12,241 bases of DNA from Chloroflexota bacterium (GCA_025449435.1 JANWJO010000198.1:1-12241), one strand, 5' to 3'. Numbered from the stretch's first letter, positions 1 to 5,169 are shown. Translations and numbers: made by a program. Notes: a model not told the origin generated them from the sequence alone.

Positions 1-267
1 CTGATTAAAGTGCACGCCCATCTGCCCGGTGCCGCCGTTCCAGGGCGCCGTACATCCAGGATGCGGACAGCCGCCTAGCACTATTGAGTTGGGGCGCCAG
101 TCGACGTTGCGGGCGCGGTCGGTGAACATATCCACGTACATGCGCTCGCCCTTGTAGACGTTGCGGGTAAAGGTGCCGATCAGGTGCCCATCGGTACAGG
201 TGAGCTGGTCGCCTGGGCGGGCATAGATCGTAGGACTCGGGTTGGTATATGTGAAGCTGTTCGTCAC
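1..267 (-). CDS. hypothetical protein, C-terminus beyond the window
   Basis: The reading frame is open for 89 codons and leaves the window at base 1, so the protein is truncated by the edge. The start is GTG at 267-265, because a TAG lies two codons upstream in frame and TGAGGA at 279-274 is a well-placed ribosome binding site. The visible part has Cys24, then Cys67 and Cys72 in a CPHPGC motif, which might bind zinc or form disulfides. It is rich in Thr, Gly and Asn and shows no membrane segment. I do not recognise the family. Its ribosome binding site abuts repeat array 1, so it is the first gene after that array in the direction of transcription. The other overlapping minus-strand frame here is rich in Arg and Pro and looks like a shadow. 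Confidence 0.75.
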   Translation of the reverse strand, partial: MTNSFTYTNPSPTIYARPGDQLTCTDGHLIGTFTRNVYKGERMYVDMFTDRARNVDWRPNSIVLGGCPHPGCTAPWNGGTGQMGVHFNQ

Positions 268-273
268 GCACTA

Positions 274-279
274 TCCTCA
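274..279 (-). promoter_or_regulatory. Shine-Dalgarno site next to array 1
   Basis: TGAGGA on the minus strand lies 6 nt before the GTG start at 267. It begins directly beside the edge of array 1 (CGCT at 280-283), so the mRNA leader of this gene is array sequence up to the ribosome binding site. It decides the GTG start. Confidence 0.55.
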
Positions 280-390
280 CGCTGCGTCAGATTGGTTCTA
301 CTATGCGGCACTGGCACGCTTCGTTACGTTGGGTCTACTATCGCGTACTGGCACGCTGGTATTGATTGGGTCTGCTCGGCCTTTTTGGCT
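280..390. repeat. array 1: three 37-bp monomers
   Basis: Three monomers fill exactly 111 bp (3 x 37). Each is CGCT, 9 nt, a central 10-mer, 9 nt, TGGCA. The central blocks start at 293 (TGGTTCTACT), 330 (TGGGTCTACT) and 367 (TGGGTCTGCT). The junction blocks TGGCACGCT are at 312-320 and 349-357. The left edge keeps only the CGCT half of the junction block and the right edge only its TGGC half. The array overlaps the 3' end of the RHH gene and supplies its last codons and stop. One monomer-plus stretch is an exact copy of part of array 4. Confidence 0.92.
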
Positions 391-594
391 TATGACATAC
401 TCCCGCAACACAAACACCCTGACGGCCGAAGTGCGGGTGGTCTTCGGCAACCGGTCCATGGTCACTTGCTTGACCAGCTTGGCGATAGGCACACCGCGCT
501 TGATGGCGATAGCGCGCAGCGCCAACCAGAACTCATCCTCTAGAGTGATGCTGGTTTGCAGCCCTTCCAGATCCAGTGAGTGCTTGTGCAGCAT
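301..594 (-). CDS. ribbon-helix-helix protein (RHH_4-like) with array-encoded tail
   Basis: This 97-residue protein has a ribbon-helix-helix domain at about residues 12-63. It follows the RHH_4 pattern: a strand (LQTSITLEDEF), a helix with WLALRAIAIKRG, a second helix starting IAKLVKQV, and the typical end SAVRVFVLREY. Proteins of this family bind DNA as dimers and are often repressors, so a regulatory role is inferred. The start is ATG at 594 with a GGGGT ribosome binding site. The known domain ends near residue 66. Residues 69-97 are translated from array 1, and the TAG stop at 303-301 lies in array sequence. The natural stop has therefore been lost or displaced by the array. The tail is low in hydrophobics and may be unstructured. 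Confidence 0.85.
   Translation of the reverse strand: MLHKHSLDLEGLQTSITLEDEFWLALRAIAIKRGVPIAKLVKQVTMDRLPKTTRTSAVRVFVLREYVISQKGRADPINTSVPVRDSRPNVTKRASAA
312..357. repeat. 46-bp exact repeat, copy 1 (array 1)
   Basis: This stretch spans TGGCACGCT, a variable 9-mer, TGGGTCTACT, a second variable 9-mer and TGGCACGCT. It is identical to 8334-8379 in array 4, including both otherwise hypervariable 9-mers (tcgttacgt and atcgcgtac). The two copies are about 8 kb apart. Identity in the variable parts points to a recent copying or recombination event between arrays. Confidence 0.95.
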
Positions 595-606
595 GAGCGT
601 ACCCCA

Positions 607-690
607 TCAGTAAACCCACAGCAGGAAGAACAAAAACACCAGCAACAGGATGACGCACAGCCCCAGCTTGATGCGCCAGTCCTCCCTCAT
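607..690 (-). CDS. 27-residue membrane peptide
   Basis: The peptide has a short charged start (MREDWRIKLG) followed by about 16 hydrophobic residues (LCVILLLVFLFFLLWVY), which is one membrane segment reaching the C-terminus. The Arg and Lys residues before the segment suggest an N-in orientation. The ATG overlaps the stop of the upstream gene as ATGA, so translation is probably coupled. The stop TGA at 609-607 overlaps an ATG, but the next real gene starts at 594. The family is unknown. Small single-span proteins like this are common in phage gene clusters. A chance ORF is possible at this length, but the hydrophobic composition and the overlap argue for a gene. Confidence 0.6.
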   Translation of the reverse strand: MREDWRIKLGLCVILLLVFLFFLLWVY

Positions 691-884
691 GCCTCCTCCA
701 ACATTTTCGGGTCCCACAACGGCATAATGCTCCAACGGCCTTTGCCAGACCCCAAGTTAGTACTAGCCCAACGCGCCGCTGCATCAGCAGTGGCAAACGG
801 TCCCCACAAGTTCAAAGCGGTTGGGGTACGTGCCCACAGGATGTAGCTGCCGGGATGAAACCCGCGCTCAACCACAGCCGTCAC
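687..884 (-). CDS. small hypothetical protein, start uncertain
   Basis: The frame gives about 65 residues from GTG at 884, or 62 from GTG at 875. There is no ATG in a sensible place. The body has a compact mixed pattern: SYILWARTPTALNLWGPFATA, then an Ala-rich helix (DAAARWASTN), then RWSIMPLWDP. The GPF plus Ala-rich helix pattern is like small proteins that use a G-P-F turn before an amphipathic helix, but I cannot name a family. The gene overlaps the 25-residue ORF upstream and ends by ATGA overlap with the 27-residue membrane peptide. No signal peptide or membrane segment is visible. Confidence 0.6.
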   Translation of the reverse strand: MTAVVERGFHPGSYILWARTPTALNLWGPFATADAAARWASTNLGSGKGRWSIMPLWDPKMLEEA

Positions 885-945
885 AGATATCGGGTGGCCT
901 GGGCGGGATAGGCGGCAATGCTGGCGTGCGGCTAGTAGTGTCCAT
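868..945 (-). CDS. 25-residue peptide with CxxC end
   Basis: The tiny ORF starts at ATG 945, inside the last codons of the membrane-protein gene, and ends at TGA 870-868, inside the next gene. It is Pro-rich in the middle (LPPIPPRPP) and ends with CDGCG, so Cys21 and Cys24 form a CxxC pair that could bind a metal. Overlap at both ends fits the coupled style of this cluster. At 25 codons it could be chance, so confidence is low. Confidence 0.35.
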   Translation of the reverse strand: MDTTSRTPALPPIPPRPPDICDGCG

Positions 946-1153
946 GAAACAACGGCACACTGAACCCTGCGACACCAATCAGGCTCAAAATCACCCACAG
1001 CACAATCAGCACCAGAACTACCACCATCAGCACATAGATGATGCGGCGGAACGGCTCTGGCAGCGGGATAAGTGGCAACAGTTGCTGCAGCGCCCACCAC
1101 AACACGCCAACTATTATTAATGTAACGATGATGCCGATCAATGCCCCGATCAT
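932..1153 (-). CDS. two-span membrane protein, Thivi_2564-like
   Basis: This 73-residue protein has two hydrophobic spans, about residues 2-21 (IGALIGIIVTLIIVGVLWWA) and 37-58 (RIIYVLMVVVLVLIVLWVIL). They are joined by a short loop with LIPLPEPFRR. The layout, a helix, a Pro-rich hinge, then a very Val/Leu-rich helix, matches what I recall of the Thivi_2564 family of small membrane proteins found in phages and proteobacteria. The function is not known. The start is ATG at 1153, with AAAGGA 7 nt upstream. The frame is open further upstream, but that part is Arg/Pro-rich and overlaps the lipoprotein gene. Confidence 0.75.
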   Translation of the reverse strand: MIGALIGIIVTLIIVGVLWWALQQLLPLIPLPEPFRRIIYVLMVVVLVLIVLWVILSLIGVAGFSVPLFHGHY

Positions 1154-1164
1154 GGCTCGATCCT

Positions 1165-1344
1165 TTATCTGTGCCAGAGGAAGTGGCGCGGGTGGCAGCG
1201 ATAGACCACGCCATTGGGCGCCTGACACCATTGCCGGTGCTCGTGCCGATACACCAGCACGCCGCCGACCAAGCCACCAACCAGCAGCGGCGCGCAACTC
1301 GAGAGCAGCGCTGCCGCTGTAACAATGGCAAGCGCCCGGATCAT
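1165..1344 (-). CDS. small putative lipoprotein
   Basis: The protein has 59 residues. The N-terminus MIRALAIVTAAALLSSC is a lipoprotein signal peptide with lipobox LSSC, so cleavage before Cys17 and lipid attachment are expected in a Gram-negative host. A Gly/Val-rich stretch follows (LLVGGLVGGVLV), then a polar tail with Cys40 and Cys50, two His-Arg clusters and a C-terminal FLWHR. The start ATG overlaps the previous stop as ATGA. Next to a two-span membrane protein and a tiny membrane peptide it could belong to an envelope or lysis module such as an Rz1-like spanin. It lacks a Pro-rich Rz1 body, so that is only a guess. Confidence 0.7.
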   Translation of the reverse strand: MIRALAIVTAAALLSSCAPLLVGGLVGGVLVYRHEHRQWCQAPNGVVYRCHPRHFLWHR

Positions 1345-1646
1345 CGATTCAGCAGGTGTACAAACTGCTCGGCGGTCATGCCAAGCTTGACGCCATCAAC
1401 GACGACGGTCTCGGGCACGGCAGGTTTGCCCGGCACCGCCTCCTTGGCTTCTTTCTTTTCCACGGGCGGCGTTCCCCCAAGTCCGGTGGTCGGATCAGCT
1501 GGCTCGCCAGGATGACCTTCGACCGCCTCCTGTGCCGGCTGTTCTGGCACTTCAGGCTCGCCCGGCTCCACCTCGATCGACTTGATCTGCGAGACGATAA
1601 TGATCTTCGGCTTGCCGTCTTCATAAGCGATAATTGCGGTAGGCAT
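1341..1646 (-). CDS. acidic Pro/Glu-rich hypothetical protein
   Basis: This 101-residue protein has three parts. Residues 1-28 form a likely beta hairpin (MPTAIIAYEDGKPKIIIVSQI). Residues 29-80 are low complexity, with many Pro, Glu, Gly and Ala and repeated PxxP and GEP motifs, and are probably disordered. Residues 81-101 (VVVDGVKLGMTAEQFVHLLNR) look like a small folded tail with an amphipathic helix. The start ATG at 1646 follows GGGAGA at a 10-nt spacing. The long unstructured linker suggests two small binding ends joined flexibly. The family is unknown. Its stop overlaps the lipoprotein start. Confidence 0.75.
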   Translation of the reverse strand: MPTAIIAYEDGKPKIIIVSQIKSIEVEPGEPEVPEQPAQEAVEGHPGEPADPTTGLGGTPPVEKKEAKEAVPGKPAVPETVVVDGVKLGMTAEQFVHLLNR

Positions 1647-1708
1647 GATGTTTTGTCTCCCTGTTAAGATTGTGATTGCCCCGAAACGACACGTCCTTAA
1701 GGCAGGGC

Positions 1709-1963
1709 CTAGGATGTTGCCTCGGATTGAACGGCCGTTTCGGGTTTCCCTGCAACGATGGCCTTGACCTGTTCGAACTCGGCGTGCTGCAAATGCAGGT
1801 GCGCCTTACCGTCGCCGGTCTGCCGCATCTGGTTATTGATAAAGCCTATCAGCTGCTGCTGCTTACGCCCACGTAACACATGCAACATCGCCAGATACTC
1901 ATCCCATGGCATTTCGATGCGATACAACGGACTCAAACGCGTTGGGATGATAGTATACTTCAT
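1709..1963 (-). CDS. small hypothetical protein
   Basis: The likely protein has 84 residues from ATG at 1963, directly after the previous stop at 1977. A longer frame upstream overlaps the neighbouring gene and has poor composition. The sequence has a mixed N-terminus (MKYTIIPTRLSPLYRIEMPWDEYLAMLHVL), a basic-polar segment (RGRKQQQLIGFINNQMRQ) and a helical C-terminus with HAEFEQVKAIVAG. No membrane segment or known motif is seen. The gap of 62 nt to the next gene downstream is one of the few non-array gaps in this half of the window and shows nothing clear. Confidence 0.7.
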   Translation of the reverse strand: MKYTIIPTRLSPLYRIEMPWDEYLAMLHVLRGRKQQQLIGFINNQMRQTGDGKAHLHLQHAEFEQVKAIVAGKPETAVQSEATS

Positions 1964-1976
1964 TAGGCAGCTGCAC

Positions 1977-2264
1977 TTAACGTTTAAGCCGCTGCAAGAA
2001 CGCACCGTAAGTCCACTCCGCGCGCTCTTCACCAAGTATGTCACCACGCGCAAGCTCGTTCAGTTCACACCACTCCTGCGTCCGATTGCGAACTGACGCA
2101 AAGCCATCATGATTCAACTCAAGCCAATCGTGCTTGCGATTCAGCGCACTGGCTACGCGAGCGCAGGCACAATGGTAGGGGTTCGCCCAATCGTACGTGG
2201 TTTCGGGATCTTGCTGCTCCAACCAAGCGATGATCAAATCACGCAGCGGGGTCTTTGCCAGCAT
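1977..2264 (-). CDS. hypothetical protein with HCACARVASAL motif
   Basis: This 95-residue soluble protein starts at ATG 2264 with a strong GGGAGG ribosome binding site. Residues 3-17 form a helix (AKTPLRDLIIAWLEQQ). An acidic aromatic stretch follows (TTYDWANPYHCACARVASAL), then a basic helix with RKHDWLELN and a C-terminal helix (WTYGAFLQRLKR). The two Cys in HCAC are the only obvious special residues. The mix of short helices with scattered Trp resembles small phage regulatory or host-takeover proteins, but I cannot assign a family. Confidence 0.75.
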   Translation of the reverse strand: MLAKTPLRDLIIAWLEQQDPETTYDWANPYHCACARVASALNRKHDWLELNHDGFASVRNRTQEWCELNELARGDILGEERAEWTYGAFLQRLKR

Positions 2265-2276
2265 GTCATCCTCCCA

Positions 2277-2543
2277 TTACTTTGTGGTTTCACACACTGT
2301 GGTGGTCGGGTTCTTCTTGGCGTAGGCGGCGGTGACGAACTTGCCGCTGGTGGCGTCACGGCAGTTGCTGCTCTTGGCTTTGGTGCTCTTGACCGTTGGC
2401 TTGACCGACAACGGCTTGACCGGCGTCGGCGCGGTTGGTGGACCTTGGGTTGTCGGTGGCGGTGGTGGCATCTGCGGAGGTGGAGTCTGCGCCTGCGCCG
2501 ACCAGCTGATCAACAACACGCCCAGCATCAAGATCGATCGCAT
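2277..2543 (-). CDS. secreted Pro-rich protein with CRDATSGKFV tail
   Basis: The protein has 88 residues. MRSILMLGVLLISWSAQAQ is a signal peptide with a likely cleavage after Ala-Gln-Ala near residue 18, so export is expected. Residues 20-58 are Pro/Thr/Lys-rich and disordered. The C-terminal 30 residues (CRDATSGKFVTAAYAKKNP, then TTTVCETTK) form a motif I recall from many small proteobacterial and phage proteins, of the form RDxxTGxFVxxxYAxxNPxTTVxE. Its role is unknown to me. The two Cys could bridge in the periplasm. The start follows AAAGGAG at 2557-2551. Confidence 0.8.
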   Translation of the reverse strand: MRSILMLGVLLISWSAQAQTPPPQMPPPPPTTQGPPTAPTPVKPLSVKPTVKSTKAKSSNCRDATSGKFVTAAYAKKNPTTTVCETTK

Positions 2544-2550
2544 TTTTAGA

Positions 2551-2557
2551 CTCCTTT
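2551..2557 (-). promoter_or_regulatory. strong Shine-Dalgarno site
   Basis: AAAGGAG on the minus strand lies 7 nt before the ATG at 2543 and overlaps the TAA of the upstream gene. It is one of the best ribosome binding sites in the window, which suggests strong translation of the secreted protein. Confidence 0.7.
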
Positions 2558-2744
2558 AATGTGTATTGTCGTTGAGTAAGGTTGCAAGAATAACTTGCAG
2601 AGTCTCCATGGGGCGCTCGTGAACAATAATGGAGTGGTCCGGGCCAAGGCCAATCTCTAGCTTATCCTTGATCACCTGCATTTCTTTTATGGCCTGAGTC
2701 TGCACCCAGGTTTCAGGTTTTTCGGCTATTTTGATAAGCGCCAC
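2556..2744 (-). CDS. small hypothetical protein, GTG start
   Basis: This 62-residue protein starts at GTG 2744, chosen because TAGGAG sits 6 nt upstream. It has a mostly helical, charged N-terminal half (KIAEKPETWVQTQAIKEMQV, then IKDKLEIGLG). The C-terminal half begins PDHSIIVHE and ends LQVILATLLNDNTH, which may be a beta strand and an amphipathic helix. There is no membrane segment and no recognised motif. It sits in a run of genes of similar size with tight spacing. Confidence 0.72.
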   Translation of the reverse strand: MALIKIAEKPETWVQTQAIKEMQVIKDKLEIGLGPDHSIIVHERPMETLQVILATLLNDNTH

Positions 2745-2750
2745 TTGCCG

Positions 2751-2756
2751 CTCCTA
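2751..2756 (-). promoter_or_regulatory. Shine-Dalgarno site deciding a GTG start
   Basis: TAGGAG on the minus strand is placed 6 nt before GTG 2744. Its first three bases are the TAG stop of the upstream gene, so termination and re-initiation are probably linked. Confidence 0.65.
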
Positions 2757-2930
2757 TTCTGCCTCGACCATCTGGTCCTGGAGCGCCTTCATAACGCTCT
2801 CGGTTGGTTGGCAATCTTCGGACATTAGGATCACGCCGTTGTCCGCGTCATACACATAAAAGCCATACATGCGCTCGGCGTCATCGGGCATTGCCTGTTC
2901 GTATCCGAATCCAAACTTTAGCCGCAACAT
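2754..2930 (-). CDS. 58-residue hypothetical protein
   Basis: The ORF reads from ATG 2930, six nt after the previous stop, with AGGGG just upstream. The protein starts MLRLKFGFGYEQAMPDDAER and continues with an aromatic strand (MYGFYVYDADNGVILMS) and an acidic helical tail with SVMKALQDQMVEAE. The pattern of strand, acidic loop, strand, helix suggests a small folded domain. It has a single Cys40. No family is recognised. Confidence 0.7.
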   Translation of the reverse strand: MLRLKFGFGYEQAMPDDAERMYGFYVYDADNGVILMSEDCQPTESVMKALQDQMVEAE

Positions 2931-2936
2931 CCGCCC

Positions 2937-3128
2937 CTATTCTGACTTGGATCGCGATAGGGTCACAGCCACCTGGGCAGCGACGATTGCTTCTGCAATC
3001 ATCAAGGTTAGCTTCGATAGTTTTTCCCACCCTGGCATCCCATGCGTGGCCCACATATGCGGATCATTGCAGCAATCATCTATGACCCGTTCAGCTCGTT
3101 GCATCGGGGTCGGTTGCACGGCTGTCAT
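2937..3128 (-). CDS. small helical hypothetical protein
   Basis: This 63-residue protein starts at ATG 3128. The first half is polar, with a vicinal Cys pair (VIDDCCNDPHMW) and GMPGWEKLSK. The second half is a long helix (LTLMIAEAIVAAQVAVTLSR) that is hydrophobic enough to be a weak membrane segment or a buried helix. Small phage proteins of the form RAERVIDDCCxDP with a helical tail may exist, but I cannot name one. It ends six nt before the next start. Confidence 0.7.
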   Translation of the reverse strand: MTAVQPTPMQRAERVIDDCCNDPHMWATHGMPGWEKLSKLTLMIAEAIVAAQVAVTLSRSKSE

Positions 3129-3140
3129 TCTTTTAATCTG

Positions 3141-3263
3141 CTAGAGATGCGGCATTAAAACGAAGTAGACGAAAGCGAATCCGCCAAGGACCACGAGCAG
3201 GGAGACTGCCACTATGCCTGTGCCGAACAGGATGGCTCTCATCATCAATACCAAGTCACCCAT
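3141..3263 (-). CDS. 40-residue single-span membrane protein
   Basis: The ORF starts at ATG 3263, inside the last codons of the upstream gene, giving an 8-nt overlap (ATGGGTGA). The sequence is MGDLVLMMRAILFGTGIVAV followed by SLLVVLGGFAFVYFVLMPHL. Residues 10-37 are strongly hydrophobic with small residues in the middle, a clear membrane helix. An alternative start at the two internal ATG codons would give 34 residues. With the neighbour at 3256-3354 this makes a pair of adjacent small membrane proteins, a common layout for lysis or envelope functions. That role is a guess. Confidence 0.65.
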   Translation of the reverse strand: MGDLVLMMRAILFGTGIVAVSLLVVLGGFAFVYFVLMPHL

Positions 3264-3354
3264 ATTTCACGCTACCGATCATATACAGCAGCAGCACGAT
3301 GGTCCACACGACGATATTGGCGCAAATCAAGCAACCATTATTGCTCAAATACAT
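3256..3354 (-). CDS. 32-residue single-span membrane protein
   Basis: The sequence starts MYLSNNGCLICANIVVWTIV and ends LLLYMIGSVKYG. Residues 9-27 form a hydrophobic helix, with a CxxC pair (Cys8, Cys11) at its start and a basic end. The ATG overlaps the upstream stop as TGATG, and its own stop lies inside the next gene, so coupling is expected on both sides. The function is unknown. Confidence 0.6.
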   Translation of the reverse strand: MYLSNNGCLICANIVVWTIVLLLYMIGSVKYG

Positions 3355-3521
3355 CACTGGCCCCAGTTGGCATTGACCGCGTCGAGCACCACCTGCGGCA
3401 CCAGATCAGCGGAGTCATCCACAGCCAAGTGGCCTTCGGCATCGATCTGCACCCGCCACACATCGCCCGCGCTGGTGAAGATGTAAGCTACACCCTCATA
3501 CAGCTCGCAGGCAACGATCAT
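3354..3521 (-). CDS. 55-residue hypothetical protein
   Basis: The protein starts MIVACELYEGVAYIFTSAGD and continues VWRVQIDAEGHLAVDDSADL. It alternates short strands and turns, like a small beta domain, and ends with a helix that includes VPQVVLDAVNANWG. The ATG at 3521 overlaps the stop of a 15-codon ORF as ATGA, and its TGA overlaps the next ATG. Codon composition is like the neighbours. No family is recognised. Confidence 0.7.
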   Translation of the reverse strand: MIVACELYEGVAYIFTSAGDVWRVQIDAEGHLAVDDSADLVPQVVLDAVNANWGQ

Positions 3522-3565
3522 GCATAGTCCATCGGTGAGCCGCCGCCTAAACCATGATCACTCAT
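3518..3565 (-). CDS. 15-codon ORF linking two genes
   Basis: The sequence is MSDHGLGGGSPMDYA. The ATG lies in the last codons of the 24-codon ORF (overlap ATGAGTGA), and the stop overlaps the next ATG as ATGA. It may serve only to pass ribosomes along. It could be chance, but the exact overlaps at both ends continue the pattern of the cluster. Confidence 0.3.
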   Translation of the reverse strand: MSDHGLGGGSPMDYA

Positions 3566-3632
3566 GGCCCACACTCACCAGCACACGTACGGTGAGGGTT
3601 TGGAAGTGCGACGGCTCATGCATGGACTTCAT
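3558..3632 (-). CDS. 24-codon ORF
   Basis: The peptide starts MKSMHEPSHFQTLTVRVLVS and ends VGHE. Its ATG overlaps the previous stop as ATGA. The middle (LTVRVLVSV) could be one beta strand. With the 15-codon ORF it fills what would otherwise be a 107-nt gap. Real translation is plausible because of the overlap, but there is no other support. Confidence 0.35.
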   Translation of the reverse strand: MKSMHEPSHFQTLTVRVLVSVGHE

Positions 3633-3892
3633 TTACTGAACTGTTCGAGCAGAAACAGCACCGCATCGTCACGCTTGCGGTAATAGTCGTTCACCAGCTC
3701 CATAGCAGTATCACTCATAGGCAACTGCTCACCAGCCATCTGCCGGTCTGCAACATCCTGCACCGCTAACCGCAATTGCTGCAACTCGGCCAGCAGCTCC
3801 GCCGCCTGACTCTTCGGCCCGCGTACAATCCCCAGGTCGGCACTAACGCCGCCCGCACCGCCCATGATGCGCTCGCCTTCGACATTGCTCAT
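3629..3892 (-). CDS. hypothetical protein with helical core
   Basis: The protein has 87 residues from ATG 3892, which overlaps the previous stop as ATGA. The first 25 residues are Gly-rich and flexible (ERIMGGAGGVSADLG). A helix follows (QAAELLAELQQLRLAVQDVA) with heptad-like Leu spacing, then a loop and a second helix (AMELVNDYYRKRDDAVLFLL). Two amphipathic helices joined by a Met/Pro loop suggest a helical hairpin that may form dimers. No family is recognised. Confidence 0.72.
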   Translation of the reverse strand: MSNVEGERIMGGAGGVSADLGIVRGPKSQAAELLAELQQLRLAVQDVADRQMAGEQLPMSDTAMELVNDYYRKRDDAVLFLLEQFSK

Positions 3893-4062
3893 CGCGCTTT
3901 ATGCTCCGGGAACGCGGTCACGTTGCTGCTGGTGATGCATGGCTTGGCCGCCAAGCTGTTGTAGATATCGCAGCCGCATAGCTGACAGACAATCCAGCCA
4001 TGCCGCTTGGTCCACAGGTGGCTGGGGTCGGTCTTCGCCTGCGGCTTACCTTGCTCCAGCAT
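3889..4062 (-). CDS. 57-residue Cys-rich protein, zinc-finger-like
   Basis: The ORF starts MLEQGKPQAKTDPSHLWTKR and has a Cys cluster at Cys26, Cys29 and Cys31 (CQLCGC), with Cys42 further on. This spacing with Trp/Ile around it (HGWIVCQLCGCDIY) resembles a zinc ribbon or treble-clef knuckle, so zinc binding is inferred. The ATG overlaps the upstream TGA as TGATG, and the stop overlaps the next ATG as ATGA. The small size suggests a regulator or adaptor. Confidence 0.65.
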   Translation of the reverse strand: MLEQGKPQAKTDPSHLWTKRHGWIVCQLCGCDIYNSLAAKPCITSSNVTAFPEHKAR

Positions 4063-4238
4063 CAGTATATACCAAGCCCCTTGCTGAGCCGATCCAGGTC
4101 AGTGCTGAATCGATTCATCTTGTCGCGAATATTCTCCAGCAGCAAAGTATGGCTGATCGCGGCCTGCTCGATCCTAACCAACCGCTGCTCGACGGCGTCC
4201 AATTTGTCAATGAACGACTGCTCGACTTGTTCGGTCAT
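4062..4238 (-). CDS. 58-residue coiled-coil protein
   Basis: The sequence starts MTEQVEQSFIDKLDAVEQRL and continues VRIEQAAISHTLLLENIRDK. Hydrophobic residues recur at heptad positions (L, V, L, I, A, L, I), which is a coiled coil over most of the length. The end (STDLDRLSKGLGIY) keeps the pattern. The ATG overlaps the upstream stop as ATGA. It follows directly on another coiled-coil gene of similar design (4235-4483), so the two may be partners or diverged duplicates. Confidence 0.65.
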   Translation of the reverse strand: MTEQVEQSFIDKLDAVEQRLVRIEQAAISHTLLLENIRDKMNRFSTDLDRLSKGLGIY

Positions 4239-4483
4239 GACGGTGGCTGCCGATCCTTTACCATCGCGGTCAGCTCGGCGATGCGGGCCTGTACCCCCTC
4301 GACCAGCGCTTGCTGCATTTTATACATGTTCTCGATCAAGGCAACGATGCGGTTGTTATGCTCGGCCATGCCCTGCATACTCCGCTCCAGCTCGGCCACC
4401 CGCACCGCCAGCATATCCAGCTGCGACCTGGGCGGGGTGACGGCGCGCATTGCCGCCATGGTGCTAGGGTCGACGTCGCTCAT
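4235..4483 (-). CDS. 82-residue coiled-coil protein
   Basis: After a polar N-terminus (MSDVDPSTMAAMRAVTPPRS), residues 20-77 form a long helix with heptad-like spacing: LDMLAVRVAELERSMQGMAE, then NNRIVALIENMYKMQQALVE, then GVQARIAELTAMVKDRQ. A coiled coil is likely. The start is ATG 4483, one nt from the previous stop. Phages often place small coiled-coil proteins among structural or lysis genes, but nothing here fixes the role. Confidence 0.72.
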   Translation of the reverse strand: MSDVDPSTMAAMRAVTPPRSQLDMLAVRVAELERSMQGMAEHNNRIVALIENMYKMQQALVEGVQARIAELTAMVKDRQPPS

Positions 4484-4484
4484 A

Positions 4485-4733
4485 TCAGTGCCAGAATCCT
4501 GCTAGTTGTTTCTGCCCCACCCATACTTTGCCGTTATAGGCGGCTTGGTACTTGCCGTTGTGGTAGGTCCAATAGCTGCCTAATGGCGGCGGTGGCGGAC
4601 GATAGCATGTCATCTCGGTGCAAGGCCGCACATTCACACCATGATAGCCAACGCCGCCAGTTGCATTGAGGCCGATAATGACGCCGGCATAAGCTATCAG
4701 CTTAAGGGTACCGAAGTCGATCATCGACGCCAT
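4485..4733 (-). CDS. 82-residue protein with N-terminal hydrophobic helix
   Basis: The start is taken as ATG 4733. ATG at 4724 is also possible. Residues 10-22 (LKLIAYAGVIIGL) form a short hydrophobic helix that could be a signal or membrane anchor. Then come VRPCTEMTCYRP with two Cys, a run of five Pro, and an aromatic region (GSYWTYHNGKYQAAYNGKVW) ending LAGFWH. The Tyr/Trp/Gly repeats look like a small beta domain outside the membrane. The gene overlaps the end of its upstream neighbour by about 30 nt. The family is unknown. Confidence 0.65.
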   Translation of the reverse strand: MASMIDFGTLKLIAYAGVIIGLNATGGVGYHGVNVRPCTEMTCYRPPPPPLGSYWTYHNGKYQAAYNGKVWVGQKQLAGFWH

Positions 4734-4872
4734 GCTCTCGCCTGAACTTCTCAATGGCATCATCAAGCTGTTTACCCAATGCGATATCGTCCTCGCCTCG
4801 CATGCGCGCCATCCACAACGCCCGCACCATGCGGGTCACCAGCAGCAGGTATTGCGCTTCAGCATCGGTCAT
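4702..4872 (-). CDS. 56-residue helical protein
   Basis: The start is ATG 4872, overlapping the previous stop as ATGA. The frame is open further upstream but would overlap the neighbour without a good start. The protein is almost all helix (MTDAEAQYLLLVTRMVRALW, then MARMRGEDDIALGKQLDDAI) with an acidic/basic tail that includes EKFRREHGVDDR. It is amphipathic rather than membrane-spanning. No family is recognised. Confidence 0.68.
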   Translation of the reverse strand: MTDAEAQYLLLVTRMVRALWMARMRGEDDIALGKQLDDAIEKFRREHGVDDRLRYP

Positions 4873-5159
4873 GCCACCACGCCTTGGATCACCGGCAACA
4901 GGTGCACAGGCACAGGATCGGTGTGCGCCCACCACATCGCCTCATACACCACGTAATAAACGCCCGGCGTCAGGGTAGCCGCCTCCCGCGCCGCATCCAT
5001 CGCCGACTTGCTGTCAGGGTATAAAGCATTGATCACCCCACTGCCGCCAATGCCTGCGGTGGTCCAGGTATTGCCGCCGACCGAATCGTCCAGCGTCGGA
5101 TCGATCCCAGGAGTAAACGCGGTGACGATCCAATGCTTGATGACGGGGGTTTCGGCCAT
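4869..5159 (-). CDS. hypothetical protein downstream of array 2
   Basis: The likely start is ATG 5159 (96 residues). A GTG at 5168 in the same frame lies 1 nt from the array edge. There is no clear Shine-Dalgarno site before either, and the leader is array sequence. The protein starts MAETPVIKHWIVTAFTPGID, has a Gly/Ser/Thr-rich middle (GGNTWTTAGIGGSGVINALY), an Ala-rich helix (SAMDAAREAATLTPG) and aromatic strands (VYYVVYEAMWW). It is probably a small soluble alpha/beta domain. The family is unknown. Confidence 0.72.
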   Translation of the reverse strand: MAETPVIKHWIVTAFTPGIDPTLDDSVGGNTWTTAGIGGSGVINALYPDSKSAMDAAREAATLTPGVYYVVYEAMWWAHTDPVPVHLLPVIQGVVA

Positions 5160-5169
5160 TGCAATCACA

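Noticed and set aside
533..1331. Long minus-strand frames at 533-796 and 687-1331 read as full proteins
   Set aside because: Only the 3' part of the 687 frame looks like a gene. The upstream part is an Arg/Trp/Cys-rich shadow of the lipoprotein and membrane-protein genes, and the 533 frame is a shadow of the RHH and neighbouring genes.
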